Shown here in pieces: positions 1 to 8,611 of a stretch of 64,000 nucleotides of DNA (positions are counted from its first letter, which is position 1; each line of letters starts with the position of its first letter). The stretch is from assembly GCF_000161835.1 (NCBI RefSeq), contig NZ_GG697169.2, positions 2,856,575-2,920,574 of the forward strand, read 5' to 3'. This stretch comes from Thalassobium sp. R2A62. GTDB lineage: Bacteria > Pseudomonadota > Alphaproteobacteria > Rhodobacterales > Rhodobacteraceae. The notes beneath the pieces were generated by a model that was not told the origin of the DNA, searched no databases, and saw nothing but the letters and a program-made list of their open reading frames with translations. A program made the position numbers and the translations under genes.

Positions 1-108
1 TGGTTGCCCGAGCCGCTGTCATTTTTTGCGCGCTATGCGCCCGCGCGGTCTGCGCGCTTTGTCGGGAAAGCAGCCGAGATCGCGCACGTCGCGATGCAAC
101 CCCAATAG
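1..108 (+). CDS. C-terminal end of an unidentified protein
   Basis: Frame 1 is open from the window edge to a TAG at 106-108 and encodes 35 residues beginning WLPEPLSFF and ending HVAMQPQ. The stretch reads like the amphipathic tail of a normal protein and lies just upstream of the hydantoinase operon on the same strand. The family cannot be named from so little sequence, and the frame could be chance. Confidence 0.4.
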   Translation, partial: WLPEPLSFFARYAPARSARFVGKAAEIAHVAMQPQ

Positions 109-203
109 ATCGAAAAAAGTGATCGAGGTGTAAAATTTAATCGATTTGATTGTTGGTTAGGTTTCAGGTCACTTGCGGATGTAGCACATCGCAGGAGCGC
201 CCC

Positions 204-2309
204 ATGTCAGAAGTTTCCATTCGCCTTGGCGTCGATATCGGCGGCACGTTTACGGACGTTGTTTTGGAAAAGGGTAGTGAGACGTATTCTACCAAAGTGC
301 TGACTACCTATACCGCGCCAGAAGATGCGATCATTGACGGCATGCATCAGGTTTGCGCCAAGGCCGGGGTGGACCCGTCGCATATTGGCCAGATCATTCA
401 TGGAACAACGCTTGCGACAAACGCGTTGATTGAACGGCGCGGTGCAAAGACGGCTCTGATCACGACCGAGGGATTTCGTGATGTCATCGAGATGCGAACA
501 GAGTCGCGGTTCGAGCAATATGATCTGAACCTCAATCTGCCCGATCCTTTGTTGCCGCGTCAGATGCGGTTCACTGTTGGTGGGAGGATTGATGCAAACG
601 GTGACGTGTTGGTTGATATCGACCGATCTGAGGTCGAAGCTGTGGTAGACAAGATCGCCAAGGCAGGCTTTGAGAGTGTCGCTGTTGGGTTGATCCATTC
701 CTATCTGAACCCCACACACGAAGAGCTAATGCGCGATATTCTTGGTGAAAAGATACCTGACGTTGCGGTGTCGATTTCTTCCGAAGTGTCGCCCCAAATG
801 CGTGAATATGAGCGGTTCAACACGGTTGTTGCGAACGCGTATATCAAGCCATTAATGGCGTCTTATCTGGGGCGTCTTGAAGACCGGTTGAAGACTGAAG
901 GCGTGGCCTGCCGCATTTTTCTTATGCACTCTGGTGGTGGGATTATCTCGATCCAGAACGCGGCTGAATTTCCTGTACGTTTGGTCGAATCTGGCCCAGC
1001 CGGCGGGGCCGTCTTCGCGGCTCATATCGCTGGGCGCTATGGGTTGGACAAAGTGCTGTCCTTCGATATGGGCGGCACGACGGCCAAGATTTGTTTGATC
1101 AAAAACCAGACACCCAAAACGTCACGTGTATTTGAGGTGGCCCGCACATATCGGTTCAAGAAAGGGTCGGGTATGCCCATCTCGATCCCCGTGATCGATA
1201 TGGTTGAAATCGGCGCCGGAGGCGGATCGTTGGCCCATGTCGACGCGATGCGCCAAATTCGCGTTGGTCCAGAAAGCGCAGGCTCTGAACCCGGACCTGC
1301 CTGCTACGGTCGTGGTGGTGAGCGCCCTGGTGTGACGGATGCCGATCTTGTTCTGGGCAAACTGGACCCCGACAACTTTGCTGGTGGATCAATCAAGCTG
1401 CATCCGGAAGAATCAAAGTCTGCGCTGTCCGATCATGTGGGTGACACGCTGGATATGGATGCGGTCGAAGCGGCCTTTGGGGTCGCAGAAGTCGTCGACG
1501 AAAACATGGCTAATGCGGCCCGTGTTCATGCGGTCGAGAATGGCGAAGACCTGTCAGAATATACGATGATTGCCTTTGGTGGTGCCGCGCCACTGCACGC
1601 GGGGCGGCTCTGTGAAAAACTGGGGGTGGAACGTTTGTTGGTTCCGCCGGGGGCAGGGGTGGGATCAGCCATTGGGTTCCTGCGCGCGCCCTTTAGTTTT
1701 GAGGCGAACCGGTCCGTCTATATGAAGCTTTCGGATTTTGACGGCGACAGGATCAAGTCTCTTTTGACGGACCTAAAGACAGAGGCAACTGGATTTGTGC
1801 GTACCTGTGACGCTGTCAGCCCCATCCTGTCAGAATTCAAAGTCTACATGCGCTACACGGGTCAAGGTTGGGAAATCCCGATCGAGCTGACCGAAGAGCA
1901 AGCCATGAACCCAGACGAGGCGGCGTTCGAGGCGCGGTTCATCGAAGATTATTCCAAACTATTTGGTCGTCCGGTTGAGGGTATGGATATCGAAATCACA
2001 GTCTGGTCCGTCAATGCCACCACGCCACCTGAACAGGTCCCGCGTATTGGTGAAGCTGATGGATCAGGCACCGCCACGGCAATCGGGCAGCGCGATCTTT
2101 TTGACGCGGCTGCGGGCAAATACCTCGACACACAGATCATTGAACGCTTTGGCATGGCTGCGGGCGAGCGGGCCACTGGTCCCGTGGCGGTGATCGAAGA
2201 CGAGACGACGATCATTGTGCCAGCCAGCCGAGACGCGATCTGTCAGCCGGACGGATGCATCGACGTTGTCCTTCGCCCCACGGGCGCATCAAAGAACGTG
2301 GAGGGATAA
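204..2309 (+). CDS. hyuA: Hydantoinase/oxoprolinase A-type subunit
   Basis: This 701-residue protein belongs to the hydantoinase A/oxoprolinase family, which uses an actin-like ATPase fold to activate and open cyclic amides or related substrates together with a B subunit. The N terminus carries the phosphate-binding signature RLGVDIGGTFTD, and a second ATP-site motif, SFDMGGTTAK, lies near residue 295. The start at 204 is chosen because AGGAG lies a few bases upstream and because the family begins just before the DIGGTFTD motif; an upstream in-frame start at 150 would add 18 unrelated residues. The B subunit follows 4 bases downstream, so the two are surely co-translated. The true substrate (hydantoin, 5-oxoproline, N-methylhydantoin or another) cannot be read from the sequence. 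Confidence 0.9.
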   Translation: MSEVSIRLGVDIGGTFTDVVLEKGSETYSTKVLTTYTAPEDAIIDGMHQVCAKAGVDPSHIGQIIHGTTLATNALIERRGAKTALITTEGFRDVIEMRTESRFEQYDLNLNLPDPLLPRQMRFTVGGRIDANGDVLVDIDRSEVEAVVDKIAKAGFESVAVGLIHSYLNPTHEELMRDILGEKIPDVAVSISSEVSPQMREYERFNTVVANAYIKPLMASYLGRLEDRLKTEGVACRIFLMHSGGGIISIQNAAEFPVRLVESGPAGGAVFAAHIAGRYGLDKVLSFDMGGTTAKICLIKNQTPKTSRVFEVARTYRFKKGSGMPISIPVIDMVEIGAGGGSLAHVDAMRQIRVGPESAGSEPGPACYGRGGERPGVTDADLVLGKLDPDNFAGGSIKLHPEESKSALSDHVGDTLDMDAVEAAFGVAEVVDENMANAARVHAVENGEDLSEYTMIAFGGAAPLHAGRLCEKLGVERLLVPPGAGVGSAIGFLRAPFSFEANRSVYMKLSDFDGDRIKSLLTDLKTEATGFVRTCDAVSPILSEFKVYMRYTGQGWEIPIELTEEQAMNPDEAAFEARFIEDYSKLFGRPVEGMDIEITVWSVNATTPPEQVPRIGEADGSGTATAIGQRDLFDAAAGKYLDTQIIERFGMAAGERATGPVAVIEDETTIIVPASRDAICQPDGCIDVVLRPTGASKNVEG

Positions 2310-2313
2310 GATC

Positions 2314-4023
2314 ATGACACCTGAACATTCCAAAGTCGCCTACCAAGTCATGTGGAACCGCCTGATATCGGTGGTCGAAGAGCAGGCCCAAGCCTTGGTG
2401 CGCACCGCCTTTTCAACATCCGTTCGCGAGGCGGGTGATCTGTCGGCGGGCGTCTATGACGTCGACGGACAGATGCTGGCCCAAGCGGTTACTGGGACGC
2501 CGGGGCACGTCAATGCAATGGCAGATGCTGTTGCACATTTCATTCGTCGGATCGGACGTGAGAACATCCAGGATGGTGACGTCTACATCACGAATGATCC
2601 GTGGGAAGGCACCGGCCATTTGCACGACATTACGATGGTCACGCCGTCCTTTCATCGCGGGGCTTTGGTGGGGTTTTTTGCCTGCACGGCACATATCGTG
2701 GACATTGGTGGGCGTGGGTTCGGTGCGGATGCACATTCGGTCTATGAAGAAGGGCTCTATATCCCGATCATGAAGTTCGCGGATCGCGGGACCGTCGATG
2801 AAACGCTGACCCGCATTATTCGCGGCAACGTGCGCGAGCCGGACCAATTGATCGGGGATATCTATGCCCTGACCACATGCAACGAGATCGGGCATCGCCG
2901 TTTGATCGACATGATGGAAGAGTTCGCGCTGACAGATCTGAATGGGATCGCGACCTTCATTCTTGAAAATTCGCGGCGCGCAACGATTGAGAGAATTGCG
3001 GAGCTGCCTCAGAAATCGGCGGCAGGCGAGATGACGATGGACGGCTTTGAAACGCCAATCACGCTCAAGGTCAAAGTCAGCGTCCAAGGCGACAAGATCA
3101 TATCGAATTTCGAAGGCTCATCAGGGCTCGACAAGAAGGGGATCAACTGCCCGTTGGTCTATGCCAAGGCCTATGCGTGCTATGCGCTGAAGGTGGCAAT
3201 CGCGCCTGAGATCCCGAACAATGCTGCGTCGCTCGCGCCGTTTGAAATTGAGGCGCCTGAAAATTCGATTGTGAACGCGCTGCATCCCGCACCTGTCGCG
3301 CTTCGCCATATCGTTGGACACTTTGTTCCGGACGCGGTCTATGATGCATTTGACAAAATCGTACCGGGCCTGGTGCCAGCTGAGGGCGCGGGATGTTTGT
3401 GTAATTTTCAAGTTTCCTTGCGACCGCGCACCGATGCACCGGCACCCGCAGGCGCGCGGCGGTCAGAAGTGCTCACCTTTAATTCCGGTGGCTCGGGGGC
3501 GCGCCCTGAACATGACGGCCTGAACGCGACGGCCTTTCCATCGGGCGTCATGACGATGCCGATCGAAGCCACCGAACATGCGGGCCCTGTGATTATTTGG
3601 CGCAAAGAACTGCGACCGGATTCAGGTGGGGCGGGCCGCACTCGTGGCGGTCTAGGGCAATACATGGAGGTCGGTGCACAAGAAGGGCACGAGTTCGACA
3701 TCCAAGCGATGTTTGATCGCGTAGATCACCCTGCGCGCGGGCGACGTGGAGGTCAGGCAGGTGCGCCGACGACAATCGCCCAAGACGCCGGTGGTCCTAT
3801 GAATGGCAAAGGCAAACAATTTGTCGCGCATGGGCGCCGTGTCGTCATGGCGTTCCCGGGTGGCGCTGGCTACGGCGATCCGTCCGAGCGGCCCATCGAA
3901 CAGGTCAAGCGCGACCTCGCACGGGGTTACATTTCGGCTGAAACCGCCGCAGATGACTACAATCTTTCACGTGCCGATATCGAAGAAGTTGAGGCGGCAG
4001 TCGCACGAGGGGACGCAATATGA
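2314..4023 (+). CDS. hyuB: Hydantoinase B-type subunit
   Basis: This 569-residue protein is the B subunit of the same hydantoinase/oxoprolinase complex. Family features include the N-terminal VMWNRLISVVEEQAQ region, the TNDPWEGTGHLHDITM motif near residue 92, and the C-terminal glycine-rich GGAGYGDP segment. It starts 4 bases after hyuA and its stop overlaps the next start as ATGA, which implies translational coupling across the operon. The A and B subunits together form the ATP-dependent hydrolase; neither is expected to work alone. Confidence 0.9.
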   Translation: MTPEHSKVAYQVMWNRLISVVEEQAQALVRTAFSTSVREAGDLSAGVYDVDGQMLAQAVTGTPGHVNAMADAVAHFIRRIGRENIQDGDVYITNDPWEGTGHLHDITMVTPSFHRGALVGFFACTAHIVDIGGRGFGADAHSVYEEGLYIPIMKFADRGTVDETLTRIIRGNVREPDQLIGDIYALTTCNEIGHRRLIDMMEEFALTDLNGIATFILENSRRATIERIAELPQKSAAGEMTMDGFETPITLKVKVSVQGDKIISNFEGSSGLDKKGINCPLVYAKAYACYALKVAIAPEIPNNAASLAPFEIEAPENSIVNALHPAPVALRHIVGHFVPDAVYDAFDKIVPGLVPAEGAGCLCNFQVSLRPRTDAPAPAGARRSEVLTFNSGGSGARPEHDGLNATAFPSGVMTMPIEATEHAGPVIIWRKELRPDSGGAGRTRGGLGQYMEVGAQEGHEFDIQAMFDRVDHPARGRRGGQAGAPTTIAQDAGGPMNGKGKQFVAHGRRVVMAFPGGAGYGDPSERPIEQVKRDLARGYISAETAADDYNLSRADIEEVEAAVARGDAI

Positions 4024-5231
4024 CAACGCAAACGCCAAAGAACACATCCTATGACGTGGTCATTGTCGGTGGGGCTATGATGGGGGCGTCTGCTGCGTGG
4101 TTTTTGTCGGACGATAAAGACTTTGATGGCACGGTTTTGGTCGTTGATCGTGATCTAAGCTACGAGAACACGTCGACCATGCACACCAATTCCTGCATGC
4201 GGCAGCAGTTCTCGGGTGATTTGAATGTACGGATCAGTCAATTCGCTGCGGACTTTGTCAAAAACCTGCCGCGCTATATGGGCGATGATGACCGAGTGCC
4301 CGATCTGTCCATCCGGTCGTTTGGCTACATGTATCTCGCTGACAACGAGGGTTTTGCCGACGTGCTGCGCGAAAGCCGTGAAGTACAGGTCGCAGCGGGC
4401 GCTGGAACGCAGCTGATGACGCCGGAACAGATCAAGGCCGCGTATCCGTTCTATAACGTCGATGACATTGTTCTGGGTTCGATCAATCTGGTGGACGAAG
4501 GATACTGGGATGCCACTGCCGTGTTTGACTGGTGGCGCAAGTCTGCCCGCGAACGTGGTGTTGAATATGTTGAAAACGAAGTGGTTGCGATCACCAAGAA
4601 TGCGGCAGGCACGCGTGTTGAGAGCGTCACGCTGCAATCTGGCGACGTGATAGCCTGTGGTCAGCTTTTGAACGCGTCGGGCCCTAGGGCCGCACGAACA
4701 GCACAGATGGCTGGGATCACCATACCTGTGGAGCCGCGCAAACGGTATTCGTGGATTTTCTCGGCGGAACAGCCGTTGGACCGTGATCTGCCGCTGACAA
4801 TTGACCCCTCAGGTGTTCACGTGCGGGAAAACGGTGGCGGCACCTATCAGTGTGGTGGGCATTCTGAGATTGATCCGGCAGTCGAGTACGATGACTTTGT
4901 CATGGATCACAGTACCTGGGAGAACCACGTCTGGCCAATACTTGCCACGCGTATCCCTCAGTTCGAAGCGATCAAGGTGCAGTCTGAATGGGCTGGGCAC
5001 TATTCGATGAACACATTTGATCACAACGCGATTATGGGTCCACATATGGAGGTCGAGAATTTCTTCTTTCTCAATGGATTTTCTGGACATGGTTTGCAGC
5101 AATCGCCTGCGATGGGACGCGGGACAGCCGAGATCATGGTCCACGGCAAGTGTCAGACCTTAGACATGACTCAGTTCCATTTTGACCGTATTCCCGCAGG
5201 ACGCAAAATCATTGAGAAGGCGATCATCTGA
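4020..5231 (+). CDS. FAD-dependent oxidoreductase of the D-amino-acid oxidase (DAO) family
   Basis: This 403-residue protein has an N-terminal Rossmann FAD site, VVIVGGAMMGASAAWFL, at about residues 13-29 and the C-terminal family signature FFFLNGFSGHGLQQSPAMGR that closes the flavin site. Members such as sarcosine or glycine oxidases remove hydrogen from secondary or primary amines. It overlaps hyuB by four bases (ATGA) and the aldolase gene by one base, so it belongs to the same operon. A plausible role is oxidation of the amino or N-alkyl amino acid released by the hydantoinase, but the substrate is not determined by the sequence. Confidence 0.85.
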   Translation: MTTQTPKNTSYDVVIVGGAMMGASAAWFLSDDKDFDGTVLVVDRDLSYENTSTMHTNSCMRQQFSGDLNVRISQFAADFVKNLPRYMGDDDRVPDLSIRSFGYMYLADNEGFADVLRESREVQVAAGAGTQLMTPEQIKAAYPFYNVDDIVLGSINLVDEGYWDATAVFDWWRKSARERGVEYVENEVVAITKNAAGTRVESVTLQSGDVIACGQLLNASGPRAARTAQMAGITIPVEPRKRYSWIFSAEQPLDRDLPLTIDPSGVHVRENGGGTYQCGGHSEIDPAVEYDDFVMDHSTWENHVWPILATRIPQFEAIKVQSEWAGHYSMNTFDHNAIMGPHMEVENFFFLNGFSGHGLQQSPAMGRGTAEIMVHGKCQTLDMTQFHFDRIPAGRKIIEKAII

Positions 5232-6004
5232 TGAAACTGAAACCAAACGCGTTCACCGCCGCGCTGGGCCGTGGGGACAAACTGATTGGCCTTTGGATCA
5301 CATTGTGCAGCAACTTTGTGGCCGATGTGACAGCCCCCGCTGGGTATGATTGGGCCTTGGTCGATATGGAGCATAGCCCGAATGACTATCAAAGCGTTCT
5401 GGGGCAGCTTCAGGCCTATGCCGCGAGCGATACCACCGCGATCGTCAGGGTCGAGTGGAACGATACGGTCGCGGTAAAACGCCTGTTGGATTTGGGCGCA
5501 CCCGGCATTCTTTTCCCGATGATCCAGTCCGTGGAAGAGGCGGAACAGGCAATCGCTGCGACTCGGTATCCGCCACGCGGGGTTCGAGGCGTCGCAGGCG
5601 CCACTCGCGCGACCAAGTTCGGCCGGATCACAGACTATGTCGCACGTGTCGAAGACCAGACGACCGTGCTATTGCAACTCGAAACTCTAGCCGCCGTCGA
5701 ACAGGCCGAGGCTATTGCGACAGTCGACGGTGTGAATGGCATATTTTTTGGTCCGGGTGACATCGCGGCAGACATTGGCAAAGTTGGCAAACCGATGGAC
5801 CCCGAAGTTTGGGCGTTGATCAAACCGGCGGCACAAAAGCTAATCGCGCGGGGCATTCCAGTCGGCACATTGGTTCTTGATCCGGCTTTTGCGAGCGAGT
5901 TGCTGAACGAAGGCTTCACCTTTGTTGCCTGTGGTACCGATGCAAGCCTGTTGGCCAAGGCGTCTGACCATCTGCTGGCCACGGTCAAAAGCGGCCTCGG
6001 CTGA
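5231..6004 (+). CDS. HpaI/HpcH-type class II aldolase
   Basis: This 257-residue protein matches the HpaI/GarL family of metal-dependent pyruvate aldolases. By comparison with HpaI the expected residues are present: E47 and H48 in VDMEHSPND, R73, and metal ligands E151 and D177 in LQLETL and GPGDIAADIG. Such enzymes split 2-oxo-4-hydroxy acids into pyruvate and an aldehyde. It is the last gene of the operon and overlaps the oxidoreductase stop by one base. Together the four genes suggest cyclic amide opening, amine oxidation, then carbon-carbon cleavage, although the order of steps is inferred. Confidence 0.85.
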   Translation: MKLKPNAFTAALGRGDKLIGLWITLCSNFVADVTAPAGYDWALVDMEHSPNDYQSVLGQLQAYAASDTTAIVRVEWNDTVAVKRLLDLGAPGILFPMIQSVEEAEQAIAATRYPPRGVRGVAGATRATKFGRITDYVARVEDQTTVLLQLETLAAVEQAEAIATVDGVNGIFFGPGDIAADIGKVGKPMDPEVWALIKPAAQKLIARGIPVGTLVLDPAFASELLNEGFTFVACGTDASLLAKASDHLLATVKSGLG

Positions 6005-6051
6005 TTTAGGTGTTAAGCTAAGGACCGCGGTCTGGTGGTCTCGCGCTCGAT

Positions 6052-6385
6052 TTAGGGCGGCGGCGACATTTCCCAGCTGATCCATTTGCCAGGGTTGGCA
6101 CGGACGGCGGCCATGGCGCGTTTGATCCGAAAGCCGGCGCCAAATTCTCTGTAGCGTCTGCGCGCGCTCGAGAATCGTCAGCCACATATAGAGCCGTTGT
6201 TCGAGCTAGGTTAGCATGGTCGGCACTCGGGCCACGCGTGCCAGCACGGCTTCGTCGAGATCGTCCTATTGGGCATTCGCAAAATCATCGACGCTGCGCA
6301 TCTGGGCCTGCCCTTTGATTGTGATTGTCGTCAACGCAACCGCGATGCTAGCCTTGGGCCAAGGTAAGAGTGGGTTACGGGGCAT
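6052..6385 (-). pseudogene. Decayed gene of unknown function
   Basis: The minus strand from ATG at 6385 reads like a real protein, beginning MPRNPLLPWPKASIAVALTT and continuing for about 85 codons, but is broken by TAG stops near codons 43 and 65. After LERAQTLQR the reading moves to the +1 frame, where FGAGFRIKRAMAAVRANPG continues to a TAA at 6052-6054. Two stops and one frameshift in about 111 codons indicate a dead gene. I do not recognise the family. The alternative is chance coding-like sequence, but the continuity across frames argues against that. Confidence 0.5.
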
Positions 6386-6499
6386 TTGATTTTGTCGCAG
6401 TTCAAAAAGAGAGACGTGCGAAAGGCACAGTTGATTGCGGGATTCCGTAAATGCTCTCTTGATTCCCTATGGCGAGTGTCATATCCGGAAATCTGGCAT

Positions 6500-6575
6500 A
6501 GGGGTTTAGCTCAGTTGGTAGAGCATCGGTCTCCAAAACCGAGGGTCGTGGGTTCGAGTCCCTCAGCCCCTGCCA
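6500..6575 (+). tRNA. tRNA-Trp (anticodon CCA)
   Basis: A 76-base cloverleaf can be folded with acceptor stem AGGGGTT/AGCCCCT, D arm with TAGCTCAGTTGGTAGAG, anticodon stem TCGGT/ACCGA enclosing CTCCAAA (anticodon CCA), T arm with GTTCGAGTC, discriminator G and encoded CCA end. The T stem has one T-T mismatch (positions 50-64 in standard numbering). The gene lies upstream of secE-nusG, a position common for tRNA-Trp in Alphaproteobacteria. Confidence 0.97.
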
Positions 6576-6590
6576 GCCGACCAAAGGCGC

Positions 6591-7499
6591 ATGTCTATGC
6601 CTGACACTTCTCCCGAACAGATCACGTTGGCGCTTCATATCGGTGCGCATAAAACTGCGACGACACACATGCAGAAGACGCTGCAAGTGAATCGGAAACT
6701 GTTGCGTGATGCGGGCATTGTTTATTACGGGCCGAACTATCTGAGAAAGCCGTACCAGAGCCCGCGCCATCTGTTCGCGGTCGATGATAGATATATCGAC
6801 AAACGCAACTGGACCGGACGTGAAAAGTTGGAAGAAATGGCGCGGGGTAATGCGCGTGTGGTCGTGTCCGAAGAGAATTTCATAGGTGCATTGCACCGTG
6901 GCAGTCGGACGCTGGACATTCCTCTTTATCCCAAGACCGTGGGATACCTCAGCCAGTTGGTCGAGAATATCGCGCCGCACAAGCTACAGATCTTCTTGGG
7001 TGTACGTGACCCTGCGCAGTTTATCATGTCAGCCTATAGTCAAAAGTTGTTCTCTGGTCGGCCTATGTCATGGCAGGCCTACAACCGGACTGTCGCACCA
7101 CAAGACATTGATTGGTCGCATCTAGTGCGCCGGATTACAGCGATCGACGGAATCTCCAAGGTGTTCGTATGGCGATACGAAGACTACCACGATGTGTTGC
7201 GGCTGATTTGGCGGCGTATGTTGCGCTGGAAGCTGGGGCCAATGATTGATCCGTTTCAGGCACCACTGCATCAGGGCTTGTCGGTAAAGGCGGTCGAGAT
7301 TGCATTGGAATGGTTCGAAAAGAACGGTGACCCCAAGTCCGCCGAACAGGCCCGCGAGACCTATCCTGTTTCGGCAGAGTATCCCAAGTTTGCGCCCTAT
7401 GATGCAGACGCCTTGGCCGCATCTAGCGCGATCTATGCGCGGGACATCGACAGGATCAAGGCGATCAAGGGTGTAACGGTGTTAGAGCCGAACGGATGA
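6591..7499 (+). CDS. Sulfotransferase-like protein
   Basis: This 302-residue protein begins with LALHIGAHKTATTHMQKTLQ, which resembles the 5'-phosphosulfate loop of sulfotransferases, where the cofactor PAPS binds (G18 to T25 here). A second typical element is VVSEENFIGAL near residue 87. In marine roseobacters, proteins of this kind are usually annotated as sulfotransferase family or unknown. It sits between tRNA-Trp and secE and is transcribed in the same direction. The start at 6591 follows AAAGG; an ATG six bases later is an alternative. The acceptor substrate is unknown. Confidence 0.65.
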   Translation: MSMPDTSPEQITLALHIGAHKTATTHMQKTLQVNRKLLRDAGIVYYGPNYLRKPYQSPRHLFAVDDRYIDKRNWTGREKLEEMARGNARVVVSEENFIGALHRGSRTLDIPLYPKTVGYLSQLVENIAPHKLQIFLGVRDPAQFIMSAYSQKLFSGRPMSWQAYNRTVAPQDIDWSHLVRRITAIDGISKVFVWRYEDYHDVLRLIWRRMLRWKLGPMIDPFQAPLHQGLSVKAVEIALEWFEKNGDPKSAEQARETYPVSAEYPKFAPYDADALAASSAIYARDIDRIKAIKGVTVLEPNG

Positions 7500-7515
7500 G
7501 TCACTGCGCGGCCCC

Positions 7516-7544
7516 TTGAAAACCCGCGCCGCGCGGCGTATGTC
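7516..7544 (+). promoter_or_regulatory. Promoter before secE
   Basis: TTGAAA at 7516-7521 and TATGTC at 7539-7544 are separated by 17 bases and lie 29 bases before the secE start. Both hexamers are close to the sigma-70 consensus. Confidence 0.55.
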
Positions 7545-7573
7545 GCCATCTACGAGATCAAAGGACAGCGCAG

Positions 7574-7774
7574 ATGGCCCGTACTAACCCTATCCAGTTC
7601 ATCAACGAAGTTCGTGCCGAAGTCAGCAAAGTTGTCTGGCCAACCCGTCGCGAAGTGGTTTTGACAACGATCATGGTGTTCATCATGGCCGCGTTGACAG
7701 CGGTTTTCTTTAGCATCGTAGACTTGATCATTCGGTCCGGTCTGCAGGGCGTTCTCGGATTTTTCGGTAGCTGA
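7574..7774 (+). CDS. secE: Preprotein translocase subunit SecE
   Basis: This 66-residue protein is a short SecE of the single-membrane-segment type. It has the conserved cytoplasmic helix FINEVRAEVSKVVWPTRREV followed by one hydrophobic segment (about residues 30-55). SecE clamps the SecY channel in the inner membrane. AGGA lies a few bases before the ATG. The gene precedes nusG, as in most bacteria, but the two are separated by about 200 bases with hairpins, so their expression may be partly uncoupled. Confidence 0.97.
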   Translation: MARTNPIQFINEVRAEVSKVVWPTRREVVLTTIMVFIMAALTAVFFSIVDLIIRSGLQGVLGFFGS

Positions 7775-7783
7775 TCTGCCAAC

Positions 7784-7815
7784 TACCCCCTTGATGTTTC
7801 AGGCACTTGGGGGTA
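7784..7815 (+). other. Stem-loop downstream of secE
   Basis: TACCCCC at 7784-7790 pairs perfectly with GGGGGTA at 7809-7815 around an 18-base loop. No T run follows, so it is more likely an mRNA end-stabilising or processing structure than a terminator. Confidence 0.4.
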
Positions 7816-7837
7816 CATGCGGCGGACTTTCCTCAGG

Positions 7838-7871
7838 GGCGTGCGGCGAATCGTGTTGCGCGCCGATTTTT
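7838..7871 (+). terminator. Terminator-like hairpin between secE and nusG
   Basis: GGCGTGC at 7838-7844 pairs with GCGCGCC at 7858-7864 (one G-T pair), followed by GATTTTT. The loop of 13 bases is long, so termination is probably partial. No convincing separate nusG promoter was seen after it. Confidence 0.4.
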
Positions 7872-7977
7872 GTTCTGCGGGAAAATTGAGGATTTGATGG
7901 CCTAAGCATCTGATGAATTTGAATAAAACTGATCCGTTGATTGTTCAGGGGATCCGTCGCACGGAGTTGAGACACAG

Positions 7978-8511
7978 ATGGCGAAACGGTGGTATTCGGT
8001 AAGCGTACTCTCGAACTTCGAGAAAAAGATTGCCGAGCAAATCAGAACATCTGTCGAAGAAGCTGAGCTTCAGGACCAGATTGACGAAGTTTTGGTGCCT
8101 ACAGAAGAGGTCATCGAGATTCGGCGTGGCAAGAAAGTGACCGCTGAGCGTCGCTTTATGCCGGGCTATGTTCTCGTCCACATGGAGATGTCTGACGAAG
8201 GCTATCATCTCGTGAACTCAATCAACCGCGTCACGGGTTTCTTGGGCCCTCAGGGGCGCCCGATGCCAATGCGGGACGCAGAAGTGAACCAGATCCTGAA
8301 CCGCGTGCAGGAAGGCGAAGAGAGCCCGCGCACGCTCATCCACTTTGAAGTGGGCGAAAAGGTTAAGGTTGCTGACGGTCCATTCGAAGATTTCGACGGC
8401 ATGGTCGAAGAAGTCGACGAAGAGAACCTGCGCCTCAAGGTGACGGTATCGATCTTTGGCCGGGCTACTCCGGTCGAGCTGGAATTCACACAGGTCGTCA
8501 AAGAGATCTGA
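7978..8511 (+). CDS. nusG: Transcription termination/antitermination factor NusG
   Basis: This 177-residue protein begins AKRWYSVSVLSNFEKKIAEQI, the NusG N-terminal RNA polymerase-binding domain, contains RRFMPGYVLVHMEM and ends with a KOW domain (about residues 125-177) with KVKVADGPFEDFDGMVEEV. NusG rides on RNA polymerase and links it to Rho or to ribosomes. It is the first gene of a block leading into rplKAJL. Length and domain order are normal. Confidence 0.98.
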   Translation: MAKRWYSVSVLSNFEKKIAEQIRTSVEEAELQDQIDEVLVPTEEVIEIRRGKKVTAERRFMPGYVLVHMEMSDEGYHLVNSINRVTGFLGPQGRPMPMRDAEVNQILNRVQEGEESPRTLIHFEVGEKVKVADGPFEDFDGMVEEVDEENLRLKVTVSIFGRATPVELEFTQVVKEI

Positions 8512-8531
8512 TGTGCATGTGGGAGGGGCGT

Positions 8532-8585
8532 CGTTCGCGAACGGCAATCCGGACCACACAACCAAGAACCCGAGGGACGCGTCCC
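8532..8585 (+). other. Two palindromes in the nusG-rplK spacer
   Basis: CGTTCGCGAACG at 8532-8543 and GGGACGCGTCCC at 8574-8585 are perfect 12-base palindromes, 30 bases apart, just before the rplK ribosome-binding site (AAGGAG). The second is flanked by ACCCGA and CGAGGGT, which extend the pairing. Ribosomal protein L1 controls the L11 operon by binding its leader in other bacteria; whether either palindrome is that target is unproven. Confidence 0.35.
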
Positions 8586-8611
8586 GAGGGTGTTGAAAAA
8601 GGAGAGGCCCC

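Noticed and set aside
7880-7977. A separate nusG promoter
   Set aside because: Several TTGA sequences occur but none has a matching -10 at suitable spacing.
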